Assembly (NCBI GenBank): GCA_021432605.1
Contig: MU271144.1
Span: 186,001 to 250,000 of the forward strand
Origin: Coniochaeta sp. PMI_546
Taxonomy: Eukaryota; Ascomycota; Sordariomycetes; Coniochaetales; Coniochaetaceae
Length of the DNA stretch: 64,000 nt
Reading direction: 5' to 3'
Below the pieces are notes generated by a model that had not been told where the DNA came from, made no database searches, and was given only the letters and a program-made list of their open reading frames with translations. Each line of letters begins with the position of its first letter. Position 1 is the first letter of the stretch. The position numbers and the translations under genes are program-made. Shown one piece after another: positions 45,442 through 56,600 of this stretch.

Positions 45442-46534
45442 GATTTCCTCGCTTTCTTGTGTGCGAAGTGGTTAGCTGGGTCGAAAAATGTATTAACGAC
45501 CGAGATACTCAAAGAGTCTAGGCAGCTCACTCAGTGTGCCCTATGGCTATGAGCATATCTCGCCCGTGAAGGACGAGAACTGGGGGCTTTTCTGAAAGGC
45601 CACATCAGGGGTGGATATCATCTTGATATATCATGCGATATGGACCAATGAATACTACCTAGATGCTCCTCCTTAAATGCTACCATAACCATACTGTGCA
45701 GTCGTAGTAGTATGCAGTAAGACGGCGGTGAGGACAATAGTTGACGGTGACACTACTACTGAGGTATGGAGGTCATGTCTAAAAGGAAGCCTACTCTCGG
45801 TAGGACTCGCAATAGCCCCTGATCGGGCATGACCTAAAGCTCCGAGGCGAGTACAGTATGGTACAGCATAGTGTATAGAGGTAGTTTGCACGTGCAGCTC
45901 TTCTCGATGATCTGCCACCCGGTCGAACTCCCTCTTCGGCTGTTTCCACTTTTCCCCTGCACACCACGATACGCTCCGTCTCTCTTTCAAGCTGCACATG
46001 ATTAATCACCTAGGTTATCACTGAGACAGATGGCACTACACAGTACTCCTAGATTCTATTGTTGCCAGCTCCAGATCGGAGTTTCCTGTTGAGCTAGCAA
46101 CTTCAACATCACTGTGAAAGTCCACCGAGTGACTGAATGCGCTGCCAAGACCATGATGTCCTATCGTGTTGCACTAGACTCCTGGTCAGCTGAACTAGCC
46201 GCTGAAGAGGGTACGGGCGATGTGCCACAGCGGGAGCTGCGGCAAGCTCAGCCCCAAACGTGCGCGATCATGGCGCCCGCCCTACGAGGCGGCTGGACTG
46301 GATCTAAAATGCGCTTCTGATCCCAATATGTCTTCACTTCATTTCGACCTTGAAGGGTTGATCATCCGTCAAGTCCCTTATCGCGCTTTCTTTGAGCATC
46401 GATTGAACCTGAAGCCGAGAGCTGTAACTACGATAACGAACCCCGCATTTTGGACCCCTGAATTGCCCCGCCCAAGGTGACGACGACCTCTCTCGGTGCT
46501 GATCAGCCAGGAGCCGGAATCGCGATTCTTGAAC
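45442..46534. other. Divergent promoter region, phosphotransferase and Sel1-repeat gene
   Basis: 1.1 kb between divergent start codons. Small frames here do not resemble known proteins. The last 150 bases before the Sel1-repeat ATG are open in its frame, but they have no upstream ATG in a good context, so I treat them as leader. Confidence 0.45.
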
Positions 46535-49234
46535 ATGGGCCTCCGAGATCTCTTGAAGAAGAAGGCCAACCTGGAGGAGAGAGACACGGACGCGGAGACG
46601 ATTTCCAAGCTCGCCTCCCCCGAATTCACCTTCATCCGCTCCGACACTTTCTCACAAGAGGTCATACACCCGCCGAACCATCCGGGCCACAACGCCGAGG
46701 ATGATACCTTCCTCAGAACCAAGGAGAAGGACGGCAGCTCTGCCACCAAGAACCGCCTAAGTCTCGACGTCTTCCGTTCGTCGCGGAGTCGCAGCTCATC
46801 AGTGACGAGCACCAAAAGCCAGACAAAAGACCTGAAGGACCGCGAATCGGCGTCAAAGCGTCTCTCCCACCGACTACACCTCAGCCGCAACCCGGGCAGC
46901 TCTGAGGTCGTGCCCCAGAACTTGCCAGCAATAGTCGCATACACACCGGACGGACAGGAGGACAAGGAAGGCACCGAGCTACAATGGGAGAAGAGGGCCA
47001 CCATCCTGGCGCGCGAGAACGAGAAGCACCGCAGCCGGCCAGATTCGCCGGTTCGCTCAACGTCAGATTATGACTCAGATTCGGTGAGCAGGGACTTTGC
47101 GCAAGTGCGCGTTGGCGATGACGCTCTGTCGACACCGGTACGGCCCGGTGGAGCGGAGCGCGGATACACTGCGCATGGAGCCGAGACGATAGGCGTGGCT
47201 ATATCGACACCGGAGGAGGCTGTGGTGTCGACCAAAGCCATCGACGAGGACATACAAGAAGCTATCAGATTACACGAGGCAGGCGAGCTCGAGAAATCAA
47301 CGGCCATGTTCGGCCGGTTGGCGGATCCCAAGGGGGCGAATAACCCTTTGAGCCAAGTGCTCTATGGACTGGCATTGAGGTGAGTCCATCACTCTGCTAG
47401 GTGGCGTCTTGGGCGCAAGAGGAAGTCCATCATCTTCCTTGTATGGTTGTTTTGTAGTCCTCATGCAGGAGCAAAACCTGATGGTGGCCGTCGCCACAAA
47501 CTGCACATCTAGACTCCAGTGGATGCGCATGCGTAGGCAAAGGAGAAACCTCACACTACTGTCTGGCCGAGCCAATAACACCGGTCATCACACAAGCACA
47601 TGCGGGCAAATACAGACGCTGACTCGGAAGGATATCCAGACACGGATGGGGTTGTGATCCAGATCCCGCGGGCGCCGTAAACTACCTATCGGCAGCGGCG
47701 TCCAACGCAGCAACCGTCGAGAATCTAGCCCTACAGGCCGGGCTCAAGAAGGGAGGGGCAGCCAAGGGCGAATTAGTGCTCGCCATCTTCGAATTGGCCA
47801 ATTGCTTCCGCCACGGATGGGGCATTCCAAAGGATCCGGTCGCTGCGAAGCAGGTATGTTCGTCGTTCATCCTCTGGCTGAGAAGTCCCGTCCAGTGACT
47901 GACGCTGTCGTTGGCAGTACTATGAAACGGCCGCGAATCTTGGAGATACCGGTATGTAGTCTGATTCGATCCGGGGGTCGAAAGCCGCCTGCGGCTGTCT
48001 CCCTACGCGGAGCCCAACGGGTTCAGGGTGCTGACCGGATGTGCTTTTCACGCTGCAGACGCAATGAACGAGGTCGCTTGGTGTTATCTCGAGGGTTTTG
48101 GAACCAAGAAAGACAAGGTTAGTCGTGTCATTTCTTCCCCAGACCTGCCATCTGGTCCTCGCAACATGCGGCATCAGATCCTTCCGAGTCCCAATTCCCA
48201 AGCATCGCGCATGTCGCAGTCCGTCGCAGGCCTCAAGTCGGAGAGCAGTACGTACACTGTCTCTAGATGTGGCTGCAAATGCGAGACTCCCCATGAGAAA
48301 GCTGCATCGCATAAGCTCCAAAACCAAGCCCTAGCTCTAACCTCCGGGCTGAGGTTGGGCATCAACGGGCTTATATCCAACCCACAAATCAGCATCTCCA
48401 TCTTCAACCCCCACGGTCAAGTTCCGACACCACACATTCCCTATCCGTCCAGGTGAGGCTGACCAGACCCCGAACAGTACGCGGCAGCAAAATACTACCG
48501 ACTAGCCGAGCAAAACGGGAACAAGACACTAGGCAACTCTTGGTAAGCCATATTCACTGTCTTGTCATTGTCGTCTTCCATGATTTCTTCCCCGTCTTCC
48601 CCCAATCGCAAAGTCGCGTAACACGAGAAGACCCCACCGTCTCGCATGTCCCTCGTCGCAGATGACTTGCGCAGCCCCAGCTCGATAGGCTCTCGCTGCT
48701 TTCCGGTGCAACCACCTCCAGGACCTCGCAGCTCGCCCTACTTTCTTTTCTTGCGCAATGTCTCATTCCTTGGGCGCCGCGGCAGTGTCTTGTGTCTCGC
48801 TGAAGACAATCTTGCATAATTTCCTGTTGCGGGGTCTAGTCTACCCTCATGATCCCACCAGACGGCTGGGCCTCGTTCGGCCCACCACCCGCGATATGCG
48901 GCACAGGGACAAAGATGGAGGTTCCCGGGGCCCTCTGCTGGAACCAGTTACAGCTGCCGATTGGATAGATAGGAACCGGGCCTCGTACGCGGCCGCAAGT
49001 GCAGCTCTTCGGTTCACCTGAGCTCGAGCTCCCCCTCCTCTATGGCTGTCGACTCTCTCGCCTGACGCAATCACCCACGTACCTGGACGACTGGTGATCC
49101 GTTCGTCCCGTCCCGATTGAAGTGGGACTTGGTCATATGTTACAGCGTCACGAATCCCCAAGAGAGCACTAATTGACAAGTTCGTCTACAGGATTTGGAA
49201 GGACAAATACACGCCTGGCAGTGGCAAGAAGTGA
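46535..49234 (+). CDS. Sel1-repeat protein, Nif1/Dsf2-like
   Basis: Six exons (46535-47379, 47640-47853, 47918-47951, 48059-48117, 48478-48542, 49192-49234) encode 419 residues. The N-terminal 240 residues are basic, Ser/Arg-rich and disordered, beginning MGLRDLLKKKA. The C-terminal part has Sel1 (TPR-like) repeats: HGWGCDPDPAGAVNYLSAAA, then CFRHGWGIPKDPVAAKQYYETAA, DAMNEVAWCYLEGFGTKKDK, YAAAKYYRLAEQNGNKTLGNSW, and the ending IWKDKYTPGSGKK. Sel1 repeats are protein-docking scaffolds. The nearest named relatives I recall are fission yeast Nif1, a mitotic regulator, and budding yeast Dsf2; Skt5-type chitin synthase activators share the repeat. All phases agree. Introns 1, 4 and 5 are 260, 360 and 649 nt, unusually long here. 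Confidence 0.88.
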
Positions 49235-50398
49235 TGATACTGGATTGTAAAATGTCATTCACAGAACACATACCAATTAATGATACCTGTTTAAGCGTTT
49301 TATGAAGATTTGCAGATTTTCGCAGTGAAGCAGTTTGCAGTACTTGCAGATTCTCCCAAGAGGGTGATTGCTGCCTACCTACCTCAGTTACAGTATACTA
49401 TGCCTGTCTGAAGGACTAGCTGTACTAGGTAATAATGTGTTCTGCAAGAGTCCTATTGTGGTGAAGTCGCGACAGAGGGTGTAATCAGACCGGTCTTAGA
49501 ATTCTCATCCAAGGCTCTGTTCTCATGATGTGATGCCGCTTTACTTTCGCAAGTGGTAGATCGTGTTGTTCAGTTTCTGTGGTTGACTATGCTGTTGCGA
49601 AAATGATCGTCCCGATACACCCCAGCAGCGAATGGAAATTAACAAAGGAGAAGTTTCGAATGGTAAGTATGTCCTAAGACATGTCGTTGCGGCCGTAGAG
49701 GCGTCCGTCATCCCTTATCTTCATATGCCGTAGGTATCGTAATCCCCCTCCCTTGCCCAGCAATCAGTCCTTCGATGCCTGGATCAATGCTGCGTCTGCG
49801 AGACTGGCTCTCTTCCAACAGTGATCCCTCGTCCTATTCCAATAGTACATGAAAAGACAAACGGAAGGAAAGGCATATCAACATTAGACTAAGGCCTCAA
49901 GAGCAGGGCGCTTCACGCTCCCCCGACCTAGCACCTGATTTCCAACGCCGGCGGTCTTCCATCAGTGCTACCTTTCAAGCCGCCAGTTCAGCCAGTCCAT
50001 CCTCACCACATGAATTCATAGATACGACATGACGCTGAAGCATCAGATTGAAAGAGATAGAAACAGTTAACACCAAATCAAATGCTCGCCTGCTAAATTG
50101 CTTGGATCGCTTAAGAAATAACAAAGCAAAATAAATGACCAAATATCGTGGGCTCCCAATCGATCAGGATAGTGAGAATAGAACTGAAGTAAAGTTCGGT
50201 GCGTGAGCAGCAGAGGTCTCTGGTTTGTCGCGGGAGCGAGCAATGAAGTGTATGTCAAAAGCAAAGGCTAACGCTTGAAAAAAACTTGAAAATCGCAAAC
50301 TGGTGTGAGTGGCGTTTCGTTCATAGGTCGTAGATCGTGTGTGTATATGTTTGAGGGCCGTAGATCGTGAGACTGTTGGCTCATATCATCATAAATCG
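49235..50398. other. Convergent 3' region, Sel1-repeat gene and second bZIP gene
   Basis: 1.16 kb between two converging stop codons, AT-richer than average, with no coding frame over about 65 codons. It holds both 3' UTRs. I see nothing else. Confidence 0.5.
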
Positions 50399-52252
50399 TC
50401 ATGTGTCTCTGTCGTTATTTTGCTGGCCGAGTGTATTCCGCTCGGCTACCATTTTTGCGAAGCTCCGGACCACATCGCTTGGAATCTGGTCCCAAAGAAG
50501 TGATCGCGTGTAAACTTCTGCAGCGCCATTCTTGTTGTTCCTCATGTTGGCTAGGGCCTCGGCGAGGTTTCGTCTGCCCTGGCTGTCGGGTTTCTCGGTG
50601 GGAGGGTTGTGGAGGAAGTCTTGCGATGCAACACCATTGTATTGCGCTGCAGACAACGAGAAGATCTGTTCGTTTGTCTGCTGTTGCGTTGGTTGAGCAA
50701 GAGAAGTCGTCAGGTCGCCAAGCATGGACGGCGTGACACCGTCCATGGCGGAAGAGCGATGGGACAGAGGGGGTGCAGGAGCCCGAGCCCAGTCGGCGCC
50801 AGATGGTCGGGGAGCCATAGCATCCATCGCAGAAGCCGACTGCGCTACGCCAGCATCCTTGAAGACGTTCTCGAGGAGGGTCGCAGAGGCCTCGCGGACA
50901 TCTTCCGACACCCTGATGGGTGCTGTCGCTCGATTGGAGAGGACGAAGGCACCAACAAGGAACAGCATAAATAGGATGCCACCTGGTTGCGAAGACTTTT
51001 CGACGTCGCTCGGTAGGGTGACCTCGGGCTTCTTGGTAGGCACAATCTGCATTGTCTCCTGCTTGACGTCGGGTTGCTGCTCCATGGAGAAGTCGCCGAA
51101 GAGAGGCATATTGTCCCAGGTTCCGTCCATGCTAAGTCCTTCCATTTCGCCGAAAGCGGTAGGAAAGCTGGCATGAGCAGGAACGGCCGGACCGGCGGTC
51201 ATGGCAGGTCCTTCGAGGCTCTGGACGTGATTCGTCAGAACGCTGATCTTCTTGCGTAGCTCGCCAGTTTCGATCGTGTGCGACCGGATCATCTCCTCCT
51301 TCTCAAGGTTGATGCTTTCGATATACTGGGTGTAGTGATCCTTCTCGCGAAGCAATTGTTCCATTTGCACCTTCAGTTCGTCCATTTCTTGTTCCATCTG
51401 GTTGATGACCTCGGTGTACTGCTTCTTCTCGTCCTCCAACCGTTCTGTGTGCTGCTTCTTCCTCTGCCTCGAGTCAAGAGCAGCTTGCCTATTTCTCAGG
51501 AGACGTTTCTGTTGCTTGAGCTCCTTGATCTCCTGTTCATCCGTTGATTGAGCAATGAGGTGATCAATGTTGCTGAGATTGCGCTCAGCAGGTATATCGA
51601 AGCGAGCATTCTTCTTGCGTATCCCGTCACCTCTGCGCAATTCATTGTGCGACCGGAACATGGGGCTGCCAGGACGATTGCGTTTGGGCATAGATTGGTC
51701 CTTCTGCGGCGAGGCCGGTATGGAGCCATTGCTGTGATGTCCCAGGGATTGGAACATGTTCATCTGCGTGCCAGCATTACCGAAAGGTGTCGGTGCCGAC
51801 ATTGTAGGTGGTCGTTGGAAGATGGAAGTGGAGTCGAACTCGGTGGGTAGACTGTCAAAGGTTTGTATGGGAGTTGCTGCGCCAGATGTGCTGATGGAAC
51901 CCCAGTGACCTTGGGCACCGTATGCGGCTGGCTGCTGATGTTGATCTAGCCTCATAAAAGGATTGTTGCTGTTCTGGTCCAGGAAAGGGTTGTTGGAAGG
52001 CACCGACTGCATATCAACTGACTGCCAATCTTCCGTCTTTGGTGAGAATAGGCCAGTGGAGACAGCGTAGGAATCTCTCCTGCTGTCGACCATGGGAGGT
52101 GACATCTCCAGGCCCGAGTCAACGCCACTCTGATCGAGGATACTTTCGTCTAGTATACCCGAGTCCTCCTCTTCAAAGTACTTTTGAGCGTGATTTGTGT
52201 CGACCGATAACGGCGCTCTGTAGAACTGTTGCATCTGGAAGGCCGAGACCAT
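50399..52252 (-). CDS. bZIP transcription factor with a hydrophobic segment after the zipper
   Basis: A single exon encodes 617 residues. The N-terminal 200 residues are acidic and Gln/Ser/Asn-rich, as in activation domains. The basic region is RLLRNRQAALDSRQRKKQ (about 250-267, NxxAAxxSR class, CREB/ATF-like), followed by a long heptad coiled coil to about 345. After a Met/Pro linker, residues 424-440 (GGILFMLFLVGAFVLSN) are hydrophobic enough for one membrane pass. About 175 further residues follow, including an amphipathic EDVREASATLLENVF. This order (activation domain, bZIP, hydrophobic segment, C-terminal domain) is that of ER-anchored factors such as ATF6/CREB3, but membrane anchoring is inferred. 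It is distinct from HacA and from the PAP1-like gene at 5.4 kb. The start ATG could also be Met7. Confidence 0.88.
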   Translation of the reverse strand: MVSAFQMQQFYRAPLSVDTNHAQKYFEEEDSGILDESILDQSGVDSGLEMSPPMVDSRRDSYAVSTGLFSPKTEDWQSVDMQSVPSNNPFLDQNSNNPFMRLDQHQQPAAYGAQGHWGSISTSGAATPIQTFDSLPTEFDSTSIFQRPPTMSAPTPFGNAGTQMNMFQSLGHHSNGSIPASPQKDQSMPKRNRPGSPMFRSHNELRRGDGIRKKNARFDIPAERNLSNIDHLIAQSTDEQEIKELKQQKRLLRNRQAALDSRQRKKQHTERLEDEKKQYTEVINQMEQEMDELKVQMEQLLREKDHYTQYIESINLEKEEMIRSHTIETGELRKKISVLTNHVQSLEGPAMTAGPAVPAHASFPTAFGEMEGLSMDGTWDNMPLFGDFSMEQQPDVKQETMQIVPTKKPEVTLPSDVEKSSQPGGILFMLFLVGAFVLSNRATAPIRVSEDVREASATLLENVFKDAGVAQSASAMDAMAPRPSGADWARAPAPPLSHRSSAMDGVTPSMLGDLTTSLAQPTQQQTNEQIFSLSAAQYNGVASQDFLHNPPTEKPDSQGRRNLAEALANMRNNKNGAAEVYTRSLLWDQIPSDVVRSFAKMVAERNTLGQQNNDRDT

Positions 52253-53341
52253 TGTAGGTCACCGGCACCAAAAGCTGAAAGAGTGTTATGAGAAGAGATT
52301 GAGGAATATCGACACGATGGTTTTGTGTGTCGATTTCAAGAATGGTGCGATCACTGTTTGTCAAAACGGGTTGTGTTAGTCGCAGACGGTTGAGCGGTGA
52401 GCACAGCAGCTTTTCTCGCTTCGTTTATTTTTGGGGTGGCCGGGGGTGGTTGGACTGGGTTAGGTATCCGCTGAAGCGATGAGGATCACAAAAAGCCAGC
52501 CGACCCCGGTCGTCATCAGTCTTTTGGATCGAGGCTGAGACAGAGCGTTCTGAATGAAATCGAATGTTGAGGTTCATAAGCAACGAAGGATGGGATACCT
52601 TGGTGTATTGTGCAGCCGTGTAAGACGCAGAGTGGGGAGGGAAGAGGATGGATGAGAGGCAGTCCAAGGCAAGATAAGGCGTTCAGATCGATAACAGACT
52701 GGCGGGGGCAGGAAGGTCATGAAGTGGGTAAAGGTACAGTAGAGACGGGTGCGCGGGAAGCCGGGATGGTGCCTTCTTTAAAGCGTACCAGAGTCCCGTC
52801 TGGACTAAGGTACGCAAATCCCGGCAACGGATCATGACCATGGCAAAGACAGATCTGTAAGCAAGGAAAGTTGAAACTCACATACCAGGCGCTGAAATCC
52901 AGGTGTATTGTACCTGCGTAGGAGTTGGCCGCACAGAGTGAGACTTTGGTCTTCGACTCTTCGCTGTCGTCTCTGCAGTTGCGGAGAGAAGGGGATGGAC
53001 AAGAAGTAGTGCAGGTAGAGCGAAGTGTATAGGAAGTCGGAAGACAGGATGATAGATGAGTAGGATATAGTTGTAGCGGCGGCGGTAAGACAAGGTGCAA
53101 CAAGTGCAATGCGGGCAGCCAGATTAAAGAGGAATCCGGTCTGTCTCCTGAGCACACACAATCAATTATGAGATGCTTGATGGTGTGCAGATGGATGGGC
53201 TGCCGGAAGGAGGGTCTCTTCTTGGTTTTGTAGTTCCGTCTGATGACTATCGGTCGGGCCCAGAGATGGAATCGAGCTTGATGTGATCCAGCACCCCTGT
53301 CTCGATCTTCTGAAAGGGCAAAAGTTGGGGGGCAGCTTCTG
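52253..53341. other. Promoter and probable long 5' leader of the second bZIP gene
   Basis: About 1.1 kb upstream of the minus-strand bZIP start, pyrimidine-rich on the transcribed side with several small minus-strand frames. These could be upstream reading frames in a long leader, which would allow translational control. None has family features. Confidence 0.4.
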
Positions 53342-53656
53342 CGGTACGTACCGACTCCGGCCTGACAAACTCGGCCCGTGCCAGTGGCTCTAAGGTACCT
53401 CTAGTCAGTCATGGCTCAAGAGTCAAGATGTACTCTATGCAGGAGGGACTGCCTAGTAGGTACCTTAGATGGAGGGTGCCCAACTTGGTTATGGCGGGGT
53501 CCTTAGGAAAGGTCGGTTGAAACCAACTTGCGGTTTACTAAGGTACCTTACCAGGTAGCTTCCTGTTGTTGGTATTTCCGGACCTATTTTACTAAGGTAC
53601 ATATATATCAATGTTTTGGGATACAGAATGGAAGTGTCCATCAGTACTTTGGTACC
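53342..53656. repeat. Cluster of GGTACC-type palindromic repeats
   Basis: Within 315 bases lie CGGTACGTACCG (53342-53353), CTAAGGTACCT (53390-53400), its exact reverse complement AGGTACCTTAG (53458-53468), CTAAGGTACCTTA (53538-53550), CTAAGGTAC (53592-53600) and GGTACC (53651-53656). The copies share the core CTAAGGTACCT in both orientations, with spacing of 40-70 bases. They could be degenerate terminal or internal repeats of a small element or a clustered binding site. Confidence 0.7.
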
Positions 53657-56600
53657 TATTCTCAGCCATGGCGAGTGGGTGGCACAACCTAGAGTCGAGG
53701 TAACACCCGACCACCACCACAGGTAGGGCTCCTCGGAAGGGATCTCGGGGTGCTGACTGGGTAAGCCTGAGATAGCAGGCCATTTAATCCCCAGATTGTT
53801 GTGTCATCTGAAACTGTATTGTGAGCCTGTCCTGTCTGCCTTAAGGAACCTGAACCCGGAGACAAACTGCCAGGGCAGATGCGCAACAGCCGACACAGAA
53901 GGCCATTGTGTTACCATACAAATCGGGTTAGAATCAACATCTTCAAGGCTTCAGAAGTACCTAGTGGAAGGATCAGTTGCTAAACAGTTCTCTCTGTCCC
54001 AGGGTCTCAGGGTTTCTGGAGGATGCGGCGACTTTGCACATATGGTTAACATCGAACTCTGCGCAGGAAGTTGACTTCAACTTGCGACGTCCATTGTTCG
54101 CTTCGCGGGGTAGAATTAGTGGGGGATGCCTTCGATCAGCGCGGGAAGCCTACCTGGTAGTGAAGACAGCTTCGGCAATTCGTGCTTCATCTTTCCTAAC
54201 AAAACCACTTCCAGGCACTCAACCTCAACCCCCAAAGTGCTTGTCATCAGCTCATCACGCAGTACCTGTTTTACTGGATTTGGAGGCGTGGATCGATGAT
54301 TGAGGCCATCGGACGAGCAACTGCACTGGCTGCCGGAGAGCCCAGTGTGTCGACCAAATCGAGTGGATCTGGAGTGTAAACTCGAGAAACCACTGGCCGC
54401 CCTAGGCTAAGGTTGGGCAGCAACGGCCATCAGGTCATCGACACCCAAAGCACCCATCAACGGTCCAGTGACCGCTGAAAGAACCCATGCGACAGAGGCT
54501 CGGTGGCCGACCCGAGACAATCAACCCACACAGATCCTGGCCATTCCCACCCCCGTGAACACTCCGAGACGTGCCTTGGCCCCCCATCTTAAAGAGTCTG
54601 TAGAATCGTCTCCGTCGAACGATTCACCAAACGACCATTGGTGAGAACGCCATTGTTGACGCGCCAAACGGATGGCCGCCGCTGTCTCCCGCGCGACGTT
54701 CCTCTTCTTTTCTGGCTCAAGTTCTAGTCGCCCGATGAGTGATCAATTGGCTCCGTGGTGGCAACTGCCTTGAATGATGCCAGGACTTGTCTATGATCGA
54801 GCTGAACTTCGGTTTACATGATTTTAGGTACCATTAGAGGGCTCTTGGCTTCTAGCATTCTGGGATCACTTCAAGCGGCGTCCAGAGATTGGCTTTATCC
54901 ACGGGAAGCTATTTATTCAAGGGTCTAGGACGCAGAACATCAAGCGGTGAGCGTCGAGCTCGAAGCCAATGCGCCTTGCTGGACGTCAGGTATGACTACG
55001 ACACAAGTATTCACATGGTCCTCGCCCATTGAAGCCATAAGTGCGAGTCCAATGGACAGACTGCAACGAAACGGATCTCACGGACATGGACGAGCGTTTT
55101 GGATAACATCGCGGCCGCGATGATCTCTCCGAAACGAAGGTCCTTGATAGGCCTCGCCTGGGACGGAAGACCTTCACTGGAGGAAACTCAACCTTCGCTC
55201 CCCAATTCACCGAGGACTTCACATCTGGCTTACGTTCTTGAATCCAGCGTCTCTCTACTTCACCAGGCTAGTGGTAGCTCCGTCTCGACGGCGCGACGAG
55301 AACGTTAACATACGGTCACGTGATAATTCCGACTGTAACAGCCCTTTTGCGGCGCCGTACTTGCTGTTCTCCTCATGAGGTCTCTAAGTTGCCTCGATTC
55401 TGCATCTCACAGCTCAATTATCAGCAGGGCGCGATGTTGGGTCACGCTGCTCTATCCACAGGTCTCACAAGCCTCTCTGAGATCGAAGTGCCTTCACAAA
55501 ACAGAAGAACGCATCACGCACCGATCAAATCAATGCACAGTGCTTCACGCTTCCGCACTTCTGGACTGACGAAGGGCGCTGAGGAGGAAGCAATTGGGGT
55601 GGCTGGTGTTGAGCTCTTCACTCGCGGCCACCCCAGGACCCGCAGCGACGCTCAACCTGATGTCGGGACTGGCCAATATTGAGTGTGCATATTGGCCGCA
55701 TATTCAGAGGCCCGCTACCACCGTTAGACCTCCTACTGCCCAAAAGCGTCTGTACCCAACCCTAATACGAACTATCGGTGTGTTTCTGGACAGACACGCG
55801 CGAACGCGTCCAGCGAATCGTCATGTCTCTGTTTATGCGAAACGGACACTACCTTGATCCGCCGCGCGGGTTAGAGTGTCTCAGGGCTAACATATCACTA
55901 ACTCCGATATCACACCTACTCTTACCTTGGGACTGTCGAGGCAGTGTCGTCACCTCCGCTTCCCAGGCAGCTTTCGTCGACAAACAAGGCGAGACTGGTC
56001 TGTCTCTAGGCCGGTGGTATGAATGACCCTTACAACTCTGGCTGGGTCTCAACTGACCTCAGCCTGACCGAACTGCATACCGCCGGATTGTGTAATAACA
56101 GTTGCTCACCTTGGAGTCCGACTCGTGTCACATCAGGGAGCCATGACGGTCATGGCCAGCACCCAATCAAGCTTATCAGGGCTTTGTACAACCGGGTTGG
56201 CAGGCTGATCCACACACTATTCCTGAGCACATTTGCTTAGCTGGCGTATCGACTTTACGCAGTGGTCATGGACAGCTATCACCAAGTCACGGAAAGGAGT
56301 GGTCATGCTCCGTGTCAGGATGTCCGGTCTTGGTACCAAACCCCTCGTGCCAATCTGCGGAGTTGTGCGTAAGTACTGCTCTTGGTGTACCAGTGGTTGG
56401 AGCACGAGTGCACATGGCTTTTGCACCCAGGATATTTTTCTGGGCGACTCCTCGAATACTACTGGAAGGTGGAAAGATGTTGGTGCCGAGGCGGTAATCT
56501 CCATACCGGAAGCTGCCCAAGAACGGATCTTGCCATGTATGACTCCCTCGCGATCTTGTCTTTCGAGACATACGCGCGCCTCATTACTGCCCAAGGAGCC

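Noticed and set aside
46378-47004. Antisense frame opposite the Sel1-repeat gene exon 1
   Set aside because: It is Ser/Arg-rich, mirrors the sense disordered region, and has no splice or family support.
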